A DNA stretch of 64,000 nucleotides from IMG/VR virus record IMGVR_UViG_3300007554_000511, positions 1 to 64,000 of that record; one strand, 5' to 3'. Of this stretch, positions 1-6,646 are shown piece by piece. The notes beneath the pieces were generated by a model. That model had not been told where the DNA came from. It saw only the letters and a program-made list of their open reading frames with translations, and did no database searches. How positions within the stretch are numbered: the stretch's first letter is position 1; each line of letters begins with the position of its first letter. The translations under genes were made by a program, and so were the position numbers. The DNA comes from a virus.

Positions 1-855
1 AACATCAAGATATACCCAACGTTGTGTATCTATATTTGATTTTTGTGACACAAGAAGAACAGACGCAGCCATATAACCTGCATTGCCCACCATACCTCTG
101 CCAGGTTCTGCCATTAGATAATCTACATCACCAAAATGTTTTTCCACAGCGTCAACTAGATATGCGCCATACTTGTCTGAATCTGTAATGTCTTTGCCAT
201 AATACGCAGGAAAGCCGCCACCTAAATTCAACATTGTTAGGTTGTACCCTAAACCTTTGATCATATTCCAAACATCAGCCATTTTTGCAAGCGTGTCGTC
301 CCACATTTCTGGGTGTCGTGTTTGTGAACCAATATGGAAACTGATGCCAATTGGGTTAAGACCGTGTATTTTGGAAGCATCGAACACGTTTACTGCCATA
401 CCTTTGTCGCAGCCGAACTTCTTACTCAATGGCCATTCTGCTTCTGTTGCATCTACAAGAATTCTAACAAATACATCTGACCCCGGTGCGTATTGTGCGA
501 CTTTCATTGCTTCTTCCATGCTGTCTACTGCAAAGAGACGGATGCCGCGCATATATGCATATTGAATATCTTCTACGCGTTTTACAGTGTTACCGAAACT
601 GATATGTTCAGGTTTTGCGCCAGCATCAATGCACATGACGATTTCGCCCATGCTTGCGGCATCGAAGCGAGAGCCTAAATGAACTAGACGTTCTAGAATT
701 TCTTTTTGAGGATTTGCTTTAACAGCGTAATGAATGTGGGCTGATCCTAGCCCTTTTTTAAGTTGTTTGTAGTTTTCTTCAACTTGATCTACGTCTAGGA
801 CGAGTGTGGGTCTGGAAAAAGTGTTTTGTCGAATGTATTGCTCAATTTTGTTCAA
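1..855 (-). CDS. Ornithine/lysine decarboxylase-like PLP enzyme (fold type III), partial
   Basis: The reading frame runs off the left edge, so the C-terminus is missing. Conceptual translation shows the group IV decarboxylase signatures: HYAVKANPQ with the PLP lysine near residue 45, FHIGSQ, a GGGFP loop and EPGRG near the window edge. This family decarboxylates ornithine, lysine or diaminopimelate; the substrate cannot be told here. No ATG fits the start; a TTG at 853-855 lies nine bases after an AGGGG ribosome site and an in-frame stop sits just upstream. An AT-rich late-type motif (AATAAATAT, 895-903) lies about 40 bases upstream. Ornithine decarboxylase would feed putrescine synthesis, and an MTA/SAH nucleosidase further along the window could serve the same pathway. 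Confidence 0.85.
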   Translation of the reverse strand, partial: MNKIEQYIRQNTFSRPTLVLDVDQVEENYKQLKKGLGSAHIHYAVKANPQKEILERLVHLGSRFDAASMGEIVMCIDAGAKPEHISFGNTVKRVEDIQYAYMRGIRLFAVDSMEEAMKVAQYAPGSDVFVRILVDATEAEWPLSKKFGCDKGMAVNVFDASKIHGLNPIGISFHIGSQTRHPEMWDDTLAKMADVWNMIKGLGYNLTMLNLGGGFPAYYGKDITDSDKYGAYLVDAVEKHFGDVDYLMAEPGRGMVGNAGYMAASVLLVSQKSNIDTQRWVYLDV

Positions 856-921
856 CCACGTAAACCCCTATGCTATTGGTACATACCTTATATCATATTT
901 ATTTTATTTTGTAAATGATTC

Positions 922-1485
922 TTAAATTACAAGGTCGAATAGCATGTGAATACGAAGTTCAGAATGATCAGCATTGAATGCAGTGTGCGGCTTTAATGTA
1001 TTTGTCCAATATGCCGAACCATCTGCTTTTAGATGATACACGTTACCATCGATCATCATTCTACAATTTTTGTTTGTTATGATAGGCACGTGAATTCTAG
1101 GTTGCGCATCGCGGTGAATACTCATGCATTTTTTATGGGGTAATGCCATCAAACGTACTCTACCTAGTTTATAATCAGCTTTGATAGTGTCATACACAAC
1201 ACGCAAGTACGTATCATCCAATGCAGAATTGAATTCTGTGAATTCGGATGTATCTAAGTGTGTCTCGCGCTTTATTAACTCACCATTTTCATCGAAGTTT
1301 TGAGTTCCAAACTTGTAGTGTAGACTGCCGGTACCCTCGAACCAAACATCATCACTTCCGGGCAAGTGCGTCAGTGCAATTTGGCTGTGATGTGGTTCCC
1401 AACCCGTTAGTGTTAAGGTGTGATCAAGTGCGTCTTTTAACCCATCAATGTCAAATTTATAATCTAATAATTTTACATCTTCCAT
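922..1485 (-). CDS. 2OG-Fe(II) oxygenase, Asp/Asn beta-hydroxylase-like
   Basis: A 187-residue protein whose C-terminal half carries the double-stranded beta-helix signature: an HRD iron triad start (SIHRDAQPR, about residue 125), a distal histidine (KPHTAFN, about residue 167) and a following LRIHMLFDL strand. These are typical of the aspartyl/asparaginyl beta-hydroxylase family, which uses 2-oxoglutarate, O2 and Fe(II) to hydroxylate a substrate, often a protein side chain. The substrate is unknown. It is one of four predicted 2OG oxygenases in the window, and resembles the gene at 49050-49775 in its iron site. Confidence 0.72.
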   Translation of the reverse strand: MEDVKLLDYKFDIDGLKDALDHTLTLTGWEPHHSQIALTHLPGSDDVWFEGTGSLHYKFGTQNFDENGELIKRETHLDTSEFTEFNSALDDTYLRVVYDTIKADYKLGRVRLMALPHKKCMSIHRDAQPRIHVPIITNKNCRMMIDGNVYHLKADGSAYWTNTLKPHTAFNADHSELRIHMLFDLVI

Positions 1486-1523
1486 ACGACCTATCCCTAA
1501 ATTACTCTTGTAAGTATACTTAT

Positions 1524-1742
1524 TTATTTATTTTTGTTTTCCCAATATTCTTCGTGGGATAATCTGGGCAGTGCAGCAACACGCGCCTCATTTAAAAGTC
1601 GTCTTTTACGTGCCTGTCTTATGCCCCACCAAAAGTAGATACGCCAAAATAATTTAGTATCCATAACACCACGTATTAGAACACGTTTTGCGTCACTAAG
1701 TGCAAATATATCATCTAATTGTGTTAGAATTTTTTTAATCAT
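1524..1742 (-). CDS. Small basic protein, unknown
   Basis: Seventy-two residues, rich in Arg/Lys, with an aromatic stretch (FWRIYFWWG, residues 32-40) that could be membrane-associating but is short. Its start overlaps the end of the upstream gene by eight bases, which suggests translational coupling. No family is recognised. Confidence 0.55.
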   Translation of the reverse strand: MIKKILTQLDDIFALSDAKRVLIRGVMDTKLFWRIYFWWGIRQARKRRLLNEARVAALPRLSHEEYWENKNK

Positions 1743-1980
1743 TTACTAATACCCAACATGCAAATTCTACTGGATCGTAATAGTTGTTCCAAAACACCGG
1801 CGGTTCACCTGCAGGGCCTGCAACTGACATTCTATCTTTTATGCATTTTCGCAAAAATAAAAATCTTCCAGATATCTGACACCGCGCAAATGGATTCAAG
1901 CATCGTATCTCGGAGCGTTTGCGAAGATAACGAAGTTCTCTTTTTAGATTTTGAAATTCCCAGTCGCCGTGTTTTGTCAT
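1735..1980 (-). CDS. Small basic protein, unknown
   Basis: An 81-residue product if started at the ATG at 1980; a longer frame exists but would read through the tRNA-like element upstream, so the internal start is preferred. It is Arg/Lys-rich in the first half and ends DPVEFACWVLVND. No strong ribosome site is seen. It overlaps the downstream gene by eight bases. Function unknown. Confidence 0.5.
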   Translation of the reverse strand: MTKHGDWEFQNLKRELRYLRKRSEIRCLNPFARCQISGRFLFLRKCIKDRMSVAGPAGEPPVFWNNYYDPVEFACWVLVND

Positions 1981-1991
1981 TTCTATATTCT

Positions 1992-2087
1992 TGGAGATGG
2001 GGTGGGGTTCGAACCCAACTTGAACACTCTGTTTCATCCGCCTGCCCAGATTTAACGAAACAGCATAGCACACCATGCCAGCCCATC
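1992..2087 (-). tRNA. tRNA-like element with oversized anticodon loop (probably degenerate)
   Basis: Reading on the minus strand there is a six-pair acceptor stem (GATGGG/CCCATC) followed by T and an encoded CCA, a T-arm with TTCGAAC loop, and a D-arm-like hairpin (GCAT...ATGC). The expected anticodon stem GTTTC/GAAAC encloses 21 bases instead of seven, so no anticodon can be assigned. It follows tRNA-Ser by 16 bases and is probably co-transcribed. Either a decayed tRNA or a tRNA mimic. Confidence 0.4.
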
Positions 2088-2091
2088 GATT

Positions 2092-2100
2092 CTATTTATA
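2092..2100 (-). promoter_or_regulatory. Late-promoter-like motif TATAAATAG
   Basis: A TATAAATAG octamer-type motif lies in the 16-base spacer between tRNA-Ser and the tRNA-like element. It matches the T4-type late -10 element seen elsewhere in the window, but without a mapped transcript it may be chance. Confidence 0.3.
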
Positions 2101-2103
2101 TAA

Positions 2104-2193
2104 TGGCGGGGAGTGTGGGATTCGAACCCACGAGACGCTTTCACGCCTGACGGTTTAGTAGACCGCTGCCTTCGACCGCTCGGCCAACTCCCC
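2104..2193 (-). tRNA. tRNA-Ser (anticodon ACT)
   Basis: A class II tRNA with encoded CCA, acceptor GGGGAGT/ACTCCCC, discriminator G, standard D-arm, a long variable arm and T-arm GTGGG-TTCGAAT-CCCAC. The anticodon loop is CTACTAA, giving ACT, which would read AGU serine codons. Bacterial tRNA-Ser for AGY normally has GCT, so A34 is unusual. Confidence 0.93.
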
Positions 2194-2195
2194 AA

Positions 2196-2720
2196 AATAA
2201 TCAAGTCTCTACCACGTGCAAATCCTGTGAGAGGAATTTATCGGTTTTACCAGCACACTTCCCTAGTATCGTTGAGGAACTAGGTTTCCAGATAGTTAAG
2301 GTAAGGCTCACACCCACTTACCAAAGACTTGACTATATTGTTTTGCAGTTGCATCTTTATTCCTTCTACCTAGTCCACTGTAGGTGCGCCGTAGCTGGCC
2401 ACACAGCTTCATCCCAGTCCAGACGATCAACACTTACACACACTGCTATGCGGCATTACTCTGCTTCGGGTTGTTGTTGTGATTGCTACATCACTTCTCG
2501 TCATATGGTAACCAACCATACTAGACACTGCTACGTGTCACGTTCTGTCGGATCGGAAGAAAGCGAGCAATAAGCAGGACAAAATGCAAGGGCCGTTCTC
2601 GACCGCACCCAAAACAATTTACAAAAAACAAAATGCACAAGGCTTCATATTTCCAGTTATCAATGTGCAAGCATAACGCTATAATAAAACTGGAGCACAA
2701 TAGCATGACGGTGTTTAAAA
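2196..2720 (-). ncRNA. Candidate large structured RNA next to the tRNA cluster
   Basis: About 525 bases without a credible protein gene, ending immediately upstream of tRNA-Ser. It is dense in perfect hairpins: an 8-bp stem closing 2201-2332 (TCAAGTCT/AGACTTGA) that encloses hairpins CCTAGT/ACTAGG (2262-2284) and GTAAG/CTTAC (2301-2321); two hairpins (2479-2494 and 2524-2539) with the same six-base loop, GTAGCA on the minus strand; a hairpin at 2504-2520 (TATGGT/ACCATA); and an inverted repeat CCAGTT/AACTGG near 2656-2697. Size, ornate structure and location beside phage tRNAs recall the GOLLD and ROOL RNA classes, but no class signature was confirmed. Strand is inferred from the neighbours; exact ends are unknown. 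Confidence 0.5.
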
Positions 2721-2779
2721 CCATGACTATGTATGAATCTCATACGAGTTGCTTATTCTCTTCTCTTTCTCCCTTTCCG

Positions 2780-2799
2780 GGTAGTTTTATTAAACTACC
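2780..2799 (-). terminator. Hairpin downstream of the 2806-3369 gene
   Basis: Perfect 8-bp inverted repeat GGTAGTTT/AAACTACC with a four-base loop, just after the stop codon of the minus-strand gene. There is no downstream T run, so it may be a weak terminator or an RNA-stabilising hairpin. Confidence 0.45.
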
Positions 2800-2805
2800 A
2801 AAACC

Positions 2806-3369
2806 TTATAGGATGCCAGCCTTCACTAGGAAGTTTTCTGTGCCATCATCCAGTGTAATTGTAGTCTGCACGTTTAGTTCAAGCAGAGTGTCCTGTAGAC
2901 GCTGCTTTTCTCGCTTAAACTCGTTTGCAGAACGCTTAAACTCCTCAACTTCTTCCTCAGTGAAGATAGTAGTTACAACATCACGGCGGCTATAACCATA
3001 ACCATCGTCTTTAACTTCTTTCAACTTATTGAGTTGACCGTTAAGAACACGAAGGGCAGTTTGCACACCTTTGCTTGCAAGCATCTGCTTGTGGCTGATT
3101 TGTTTTTCAAGATATGCAACATTTGTAAGCATATCGTTGATACCAGATTCAGCGTTTGCACGTGCTACTTTCGCACGAATGTCATAAAGAGACATTAGAA
3201 GTTTATCACGTGTTTCAGCCTCTGCAAAGAAACGGTCACGTGCTGTTTGAATTTGATCTGTTGCGTCTTCAAACTCGTTTAGAGTTACATCATAACGAAG
3301 ATCAAGTGCTTTTACAGCATCGTTGATTGCGTTCTGTAGTGCATTTGCTTTACGTAGTGTAATTTCCAT
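2806..3369 (-). CDS. Coiled-coil protein, unknown
   Basis: A 187-residue, strongly helical and charged protein with heptad-like patterns through most of its length (about residues 5-75 and 95-165) and a short beta-like tail. No enzyme motif is visible. It heads away from the gene-free region and is preceded by a small acidic gene ten bases upstream, so it likely belongs to the operon starting at the TilS-like gene. Function unknown. Confidence 0.7.
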   Translation of the reverse strand: MEITLRKANALQNAINDAVKALDLRYDVTLNEFEDATDQIQTARDRFFAEAETRDKLLMSLYDIRAKVARANAESGINDMLTNVAYLEKQISHKQMLASKGVQTALRVLNGQLNKLKEVKDDGYGYSRRDVVTTIFTEEEVEEFKRSANEFKREKQRLQDTLLELNVQTTITLDDGTENFLVKAGIL

Positions 3370-3378
3370 TTTATTTCC

Positions 3379-3630
3379 TCAAATAATATATTCGTCGTGT
3401 TCGTTTTCCCAGACGCCGATCACATTGCGAAACCCGAGAGCCAAAGTACCATCGTAATCTGATAGTTCTTCCCATTGTGTAATAACTTCGTCTAGTTGTT
3501 CACGGGAAAGTTCTTCAACATTCTCTACACCAAAATGTTCAACGACAAGATCATTTGCCCATTCTGTTACATGACTTTCGATCCAATCAAGTATCTTGTG
3601 TGCCTTATGTACTTTAAATACTTCGCTCAT
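3379..3630 (-). CDS. Small acidic protein, unknown
   Basis: Eighty-three residues, acidic (many Glu/Asp) with a helical N-terminal half. Its ATG overlaps the stop of the short gene upstream in an ATGA arrangement, indicating translational coupling. No family recognised. Confidence 0.7.
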   Translation of the reverse strand: MSEVFKVHKAHKILDWIESHVTEWANDLVVEHFGVENVEELSREQLDEVITQWEELSDYDGTLALGFRNVIGVWENEHDEYII

Positions 3631-3782
3631 TTTAACATCCTTTTTAGTTTAACTAGTAGTGCATGATACCGCATTGCTTCATCGCCTAATTCCAAATCAC
3701 GATTATATATTTCAAGTAGTAGGTCGTGAATAGCTTCCTTACAATCTGCTAGTAGGTAATAGGTTTCGAGGTCGTCTTTCAC
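3627..3782 (-). CDS. Short helical protein, unknown (51 residues)
   Basis: A GTG at 3780-3782 overlaps the TGA stop of the TilS-like gene, and its own TGA overlaps the next ATG, so the frame fills the gap exactly. The product starts MKDDLETYYLLADCKEAI and is helical, with Leu-rich heptads. This chain of overlaps is the main support. Function unknown. Confidence 0.6.
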   Translation of the reverse strand: MKDDLETYYLLADCKEAIHDLLLEIYNRDLELGDEAMRYHALLVKLKRMLK

Positions 3783-4372
3783 AGTGATGCTTCCACTTTC
3801 TTTTTCACTACTGTATGCAATCCTGGGTTTACGATAAGCGCATGTTGCATAAGTTCATTGCGAATGTAGTTACGAACATACTTGTTGTCACTATTGCTTT
3901 TATCTTCTACCCACTTTACGTTTTTACGTTCACACCATTCAATGAATTCACTTTTGCGATTTAGACGAAACGGACGAATGACGTTCTCATTGCGATATGG
4001 GATCATCTTTCCCATACCATTCAAACTTGACCAAATCCAAGTTTCTGCACAATCATCTAAGTGGTGACATGTAATCACCGGAACATCAAGCGAATGAAAC
4101 ACTTTGTAACGTTCATTGCGCCAATGTTCTTCTTGACTATCGCCGTTTGGAACGGCTGTGTCAATGTAATCAACATAGAGAGGAACGCCACTGTCTAGTT
4201 CGTATTCACGTAGGAACCGGTACGCTTCTTCGCTAGTATCCGTTCCATGATGCACAAACTGCATTGCGACAGTGTGATTGCGTTTCAGGAAATCAACCAC
4301 AGCCATGCTGTCCACACCACCACTGGTAGCAACAACAACTTTGCGTGGGATTCGACCTTGAATCTTAATCAT
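3779..4372 (-). CDS. tilS: tRNA(Ile)-lysidine synthase-like PP-loop ATPase (short form)
   Basis: TilS modifies C34 of tRNA-Ile(CAU) to lysidine so that it reads AUA as isoleucine instead of methionine. The 197-residue product has the PP-loop SGGVDSMA (residues 17-24), the HHLDDCAET motif (about 103-111), an RPF...R segment and the VEDKSNSDNKYVRNYIRNE block (about 155-173), all TilS hallmarks. It lacks the C-terminal tRNA-binding domains of full-length bacterial TilS (usually 400 or more residues), like the shortest known forms. A tRNA with anticodon CAT lies 17 bases upstream and a second one 350 bases away, which supports the assignment. Confidence 0.85.
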   Translation of the reverse strand: MIKIQGRIPRKVVVATSGGVDSMAVVDFLKRNHTVAMQFVHHGTDTSEEAYRFLREYELDSGVPLYVDYIDTAVPNGDSQEEHWRNERYKVFHSLDVPVITCHHLDDCAETWIWSSLNGMGKMIPYRNENVIRPFRLNRKSEFIEWCERKNVKWVEDKSNSDNKYVRNYIRNELMQHALIVNPGLHTVVKKKVEASL

Positions 4373-4388
4373 CGTTCACTCTCTATCT

Positions 4389-4466
4389 TGGTAGGTGCGG
4401 AGGGACTCGAACCCATCAATCATCCGTTTATGAGACGGAGGCCTTCACCAATTAGACGACACACCC
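4389..4466 (-). tRNA. tRNA with anticodon CAT (Met or lysidine-Ile)
   Basis: Acceptor GGGTGTG/CGCACCT with discriminator A and encoded CCA; anticodon stem TCCGT/ACGGA with loop CTCATAA, giving CAT. The T-stem has only three good pairs, so this copy looks weak. It is adjacent to the TilS-like gene. It lacks the GGG/CCC anticodon stem of an initiator. Confidence 0.82.
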
Positions 4467-4474
4467 AAATTTTA

Positions 4475-4699
4475 TTAGTAACCCGAAACTGTTACTGTGA
4501 TACCGTGTACCCATTTGCGACCCGGTTCGTCGCCGATGAATTCGCACATCGCGGATTCACCACTCTGAAAGTTGGCTTCTTGCAGCGCCGCTTCAATACT
4601 ACACACCTCTGGTGTTTGATATTCTGCATATCGTGTGTACTGTGCATCCATACTACCGTCTGCTGCCAATACATTAGTGATTATAAACAATGCCCACAT
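4475..4699 (-). CDS. Small exported protein, unknown
   Basis: Seventy-four residues lying between two tRNA genes. The first 13 residues are hydrophobic (MWALFIITNVLAA) and could be a short signal sequence; three cysteines follow. It fills the space between tRNAs exactly, but an alternative out-of-frame reading is also open, so the call is moderate. Function unknown. Confidence 0.5.
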   Translation of the reverse strand: MWALFIITNVLAADGSMDAQYTRYAEYQTPEVCSIEAALQEANFQSGESAMCEFIGDEPGRKWVHGITVTVSGY

Positions 4700-4721
4700 T
4701 CCGTATAACCTTTTTTTTGTT

Positions 4722-4798
4722 TGGTAGGGGATGAGGGACTTGAACCCCCAACCGACCCGTTATGAGCGGGTAGCTCTAACCAATTGAGCTAATCCCCC
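4722..4798 (-). tRNA. tRNA with anticodon CAT (probably tRNA-Ile2)
   Basis: Acceptor GGGGGAT/ATCCCCT, discriminator A, encoded CCA, D-arm TTAGCTCAATTGGTTAGAGC, anticodon stem ACCCG/CGGGT with loop CTCATAA. The D-arm and the GGTCGGTTGG variable segment resemble bacterial tRNA-Ile2, the substrate of TilS, more than elongator Met; identity remains an inference. Confidence 0.88.
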
Positions 4799-4803
4799 AG
4801 AGT

Positions 4804-4887
4804 TGGTACCCGCGACCGGACTCGAACCGGTAAGCATTACGCGTCAGATTTTAAGTCTAATGTGGTTACCTATTTCACCACGCGGGC
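4804..4887 (-). tRNA. tRNA-Leu (anticodon TAA)
   Basis: Class II tRNA with acceptor GCCCGCG/CGCGGGT, discriminator A, encoded CCA, anticodon loop CTTAAAA (TAA, reads UUA), a long variable arm and T-arm ACCGG-TTCGAGT-CCGGT. UUA is a common codon in AT-rich phages. Confidence 0.93.
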
Positions 4888-4892
4888 ATTAT

Positions 4893-4969
4893 TGGCGTCC
4901 CCTGAAGGATTCGAACCCTCGACCTAGTGATTAGAAGTCACTTGCTCTATCCAACTGAGCTAAGGAGAC
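4893..4969 (-). tRNA. tRNA-Arg (anticodon TCT)
   Basis: Acceptor GTCTCCT/AGGGGAC, discriminator G, encoded CCA, D-arm TTAGCTCAGTTGGATAGAGC, anticodon loop CTTCTAA giving TCT for AGA/AGG codons. It closes the tRNA cluster just after the lipoprotein gene. Confidence 0.94.
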
Positions 4970-4983
4970 ATTAGTTTGGACTG

Positions 4984-5310
4984 TTATTTGTACTCAGTCC
5001 AACACTGATATTCTTGATTGTATCCTACGATTACTTGTTCTTGGCGACGTTGATTTGCAAGTGCGCCGCCGATAATTGCACCAACGATAGTAGCGCCATC
5101 GTTCCCTTCGCTGACAACGTTGCCTAGAACGCCGCCGACAACAGCACCACCAACTACTTCACCACCAGATGCTGGGCGATCTAGCACTCCATAAACCGGA
5201 ACATCAACATAGCCGCATTTTTGTACAGGATAGTAAACTTTAGCGGGTTGAGTCGTAGTCTGACATGCTGCAAGACCTAGTAGTGCTGGGATGATTAGTA
5301 GTTGTTTCAT
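4984..5310 (-). CDS. Glycine-zipper outer-membrane lipoprotein
   Basis: A 108-residue protein with a lipoprotein signal: MKQLLIIPALLGLAAC, where the cysteine at residue 16 would be lipidated. Residues 48-90 hold GG-rich repeats (GGAVVGGVLGN, GAIIGGALAN) of the glycine-zipper 2TM family found in bacterial surface lipoproteins. It probably sits in the envelope of the infected cell; a role in superinfection exclusion or envelope alteration is possible but not shown. It reads into the tRNA cluster, so tRNAs may be cut from its transcript. Confidence 0.75.
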   Translation of the reverse strand: MKQLLIIPALLGLAACQTTTQPAKVYYPVQKCGYVDVPVYGVLDRPASGGEVVGGAVVGGVLGNVVSEGNDGATIVGAIIGGALANQRRQEQVIVGYNQEYQCWTEYK

Positions 5311-5405
5311 GTGTCTGTCTCAATCTCTATAATCTTAATATAGTCGATTCTGCGTCTAAAGTCAAGAACTTTTTTTACCAAGAACTTTGATAGTAGAAGT
5401 CCCAT
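5307..5405 (-). CDS. Possible 32-residue peptide overlapping a promoter
   Basis: An ATG six bases after AAGGAT ends in TGA that overlaps the ATG of the lipoprotein gene (ATGA). The product is short and basic (starts MGLLLSKFLVKKVLDFRRR). The frame also contains the promoter at 5337-5365, so it may be a leader peptide or chance. Confidence 0.35.
   Translation of the reverse strand: MGLLLSKFLVKKVLDFRRRIDYIKIIEIETDT
5337..5365 (-). promoter_or_regulatory. Sigma70-type promoter with GAATC spacer
   Basis: TTGACT, 17 bases, TATATT on the minus strand, reading into the lipoprotein gene and tRNA cluster. The spacer contains GAATC three bases upstream of the -10. Confidence 0.75.
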
Positions 5406-5415
5406 AATCTTATCC

Positions 5416-5709
5416 TTATGCTACTTTTTTCAACATTTCAGCGGGAACTTTCCAGTTCGTAGTCATATTGTTGCGGTTCACTTGGCGAACCATAACAGTC
5501 TTGCGATTGATTTTGGTGACTTCGCCATTGATAAGAACATCACGCGCAACAAATTCAACATTGTCGCCGATCACAAGTGTACGACGATTTTGATTTTGAA
5601 CGAAAGTGCGTTGAAGTTTAACACGTTCTGCGACCTTTACAATTTGATCAAAGTCGCCTTTGCCGATAAGAGTGAGAACGGTTTCCATTTCTTTTGCAGT
5701 CATTTTCAT
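5416..5709 (-). CDS. Small basic protein with KOW/SH3-like segment, unknown
   Basis: Ninety-seven residues. The middle (residues 45-80: LVIGDNVEFVARD, INGEVTKINRKTVMVRQ) has the alternating pattern of a small beta barrel such as KOW or SH3 domains, which bind nucleic acid, but no family is confirmed. It has its own promoter 28 bases upstream. Confidence 0.65.
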   Translation of the reverse strand: MKMTAKEMETVLTLIGKGDFDQIVKVAERVKLQRTFVQNQNRRTLVIGDNVEFVARDVLINGEVTKINRKTVMVRQVNRNNMTTNWKVPAEMLKKVA

Positions 5710-5736
5710 CTGTGTATCTCTCTTTGTTACAGTATG

Positions 5737-5765
5737 TTTATATCGTGATTCGCATAGAATGTCAA
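5737..5765 (-). promoter_or_regulatory. Sigma70-type promoter with GAATC spacer
   Basis: TTGACA, 17 bases, TATAAA; the spacer holds CGAATCAC with GAATC four bases before the -10. The -35 hexamer overlaps the stop codon of the upstream small gene. Confidence 0.85.
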
Positions 5766-5914
5766 GAAAGTTTTTCTAGTTTTTTGAAAACTTCCCACAT
5801 TTCAACTAGTAAAGGATGGGTCTCGGGCTCACGACCGACCAGTCCATCATATACTAGGTCATGTACTTCTTCGAATTTCGCTTCCACAAGTTTCAAAAGT
5901 TCCTGACGATCCAT
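5762..5914 (-). CDS. Small acidic protein, unknown (50 residues)
   Basis: A 50-residue frame from ATG 5912-5914 to TGA 5762-5764, starting MDRQELLKLVEAKFEEVHDL, helical and acidic. It is bracketed by two promoters of the same design, and its stop codon lies in the next -35 box. Function unknown. Confidence 0.65.
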   Translation of the reverse strand: MDRQELLKLVEAKFEEVHDLVYDGLVGREPETHPLLVEMWEVFKKLEKLS

Positions 5915-5939
5915 CTTTAACTCCCTTTGTTACAGTATA

Positions 5940-5968
5940 TGTATAATGTGATTCGCGGTGAATGTCAA
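5940..5968 (-). promoter_or_regulatory. Sigma70-type promoter with GAATC spacer
   Basis: TTGACA, 17 bases, TATACA; spacer contains GCGAATCACAT, GAATC four bases before the -10. It serves the 50-residue gene. Confidence 0.85.
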
Positions 5969-5986
5969 GAATATTTTTTTAAATTC

Positions 5987-6316
5987 TTACACCGTTTCTA
6001 CTTCTTTGAAGCCCATCATTGCAACTTTATAGGTCTTACCGTTCGCTACCATGCGATCAAACATTGAAGTGCTACGCAGCCCGTAAGTGCGCCCGTTAGC
6101 AACATGAAGCGGGGCAAGAACAGTTACATCATCGTTAGCATCCGCACCAATCTTCATGCTCCACGAACCGTCAACGTTGTTAGTGTAACGGTAAGCATAT
6201 TCAAGTGCTTCGTCGATGTCTTCAGTGTGCCACACGTTCACTTCTGCAACATCAGTAAACCCTTCTACTGAACCAGTGATTTCGTTTTGGTTGATGTGTT
6301 GAACGGTAACTTTCAT
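5987..6316 (-). CDS. Hypothetical phage protein
   Basis: A 109-residue soluble protein with mixed alpha/beta character and no recognised motif. It is a single-gene unit with its own promoter just upstream, like its neighbours, a pattern typical of phage early accessory genes. Confidence 0.7.
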   Translation of the reverse strand: MKVTVQHINQNEITGSVEGFTDVAEVNVWHTEDIDEALEYAYRYTNNVDGSWSMKIGADANDDVTVLAPLHVANGRTYGLRSTSMFDRMVANGKTYKVAMMGFKEVETV

Positions 6317-6341
6317 GATGACCTCTCTTGATTACATAACT

Positions 6342-6370
6342 GTTATATCGTGATTCGTTTAGTTTGTCAA
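6342..6370 (-). promoter_or_regulatory. Sigma70-type promoter with GAATC spacer
   Basis: TTGACA, 17 bases, TATAAC; spacer contains ACGAATCACGA with GAATC four bases before the -10. Confidence 0.85.
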
Positions 6371-6377
6371 GAAAATT

Positions 6378-6396
6378 AGCGGAAAGATTTTCCGCT
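6378..6396 (-). terminator. Terminator-like hairpin
   Basis: Perfect 8-bp stem AGCGGAAA/TTTCCGCT with a three-base loop, followed on the minus strand by AATTTTC. It lies after the frameshifted gene and before the next promoter. Confidence 0.6.
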
Positions 6397-6420
6397 GAAT
6401 ACTTCAAGAATACCGTAGTA

Positions 6421-6646
6421 CTAATCTTCGTTTGCATCACGAAGAATTGCAAGCGGAGCCTTACCGGCGTCACGCTCTGCGAAGTAACCTTCAACAGTAT
6501 GATTTGCGATTAGTTCTTTGATGAACTTTGCTTTAGTGAAAGGCCCGCAATGCTTAAACCGCGCTACAAAATTTTCAGGCTTTGCTTTACCGTAGAAAAC
6601 ATAGTCACCTGAAGTGGTAAAGTTTGTTTTTACGAGCAATAGCCAT
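6421..6646 (-). pseudogene. Frameshifted, truncated copy of the 7205-7456 gene
   Basis: The conserved part of this frame (VFYGKAKPENFVARFKH, TKAKFIKELIANH, GKAPLAILRDANED) closely matches the intact paralogue at 7205-7456. An ATG at 6646 with a strong GGAGG site opens in another frame and would need a one-base shift in the short A run (CGTAAAAACAAAC) to join it; the C-terminal tail of the paralogue is also missing. Either a decaying duplicate, a frameshifted gene product, or a read from a TTG internal start. Function unknown. Confidence 0.55.

Noticed and set aside
1735-2076. Longer version of the 1735 gene starting at 2076
   Set aside because: It would translate through the tRNA-like element; the internal start at 1980 is simpler.
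2343-2573. Plus-strand open frame of 76 residues in the gene-free region
   Set aside because: Low-complexity, cysteine/histidine-rich product with no ribosome site, opposite to neighbours and overlapping several strong hairpins; the RNA reading is better supported.
2104-4969. Possible CRISPR or phage attachment site in the tRNA region
   Set aside because: No spaced direct repeats and no duplicated tRNA end was found that would mark an att site.
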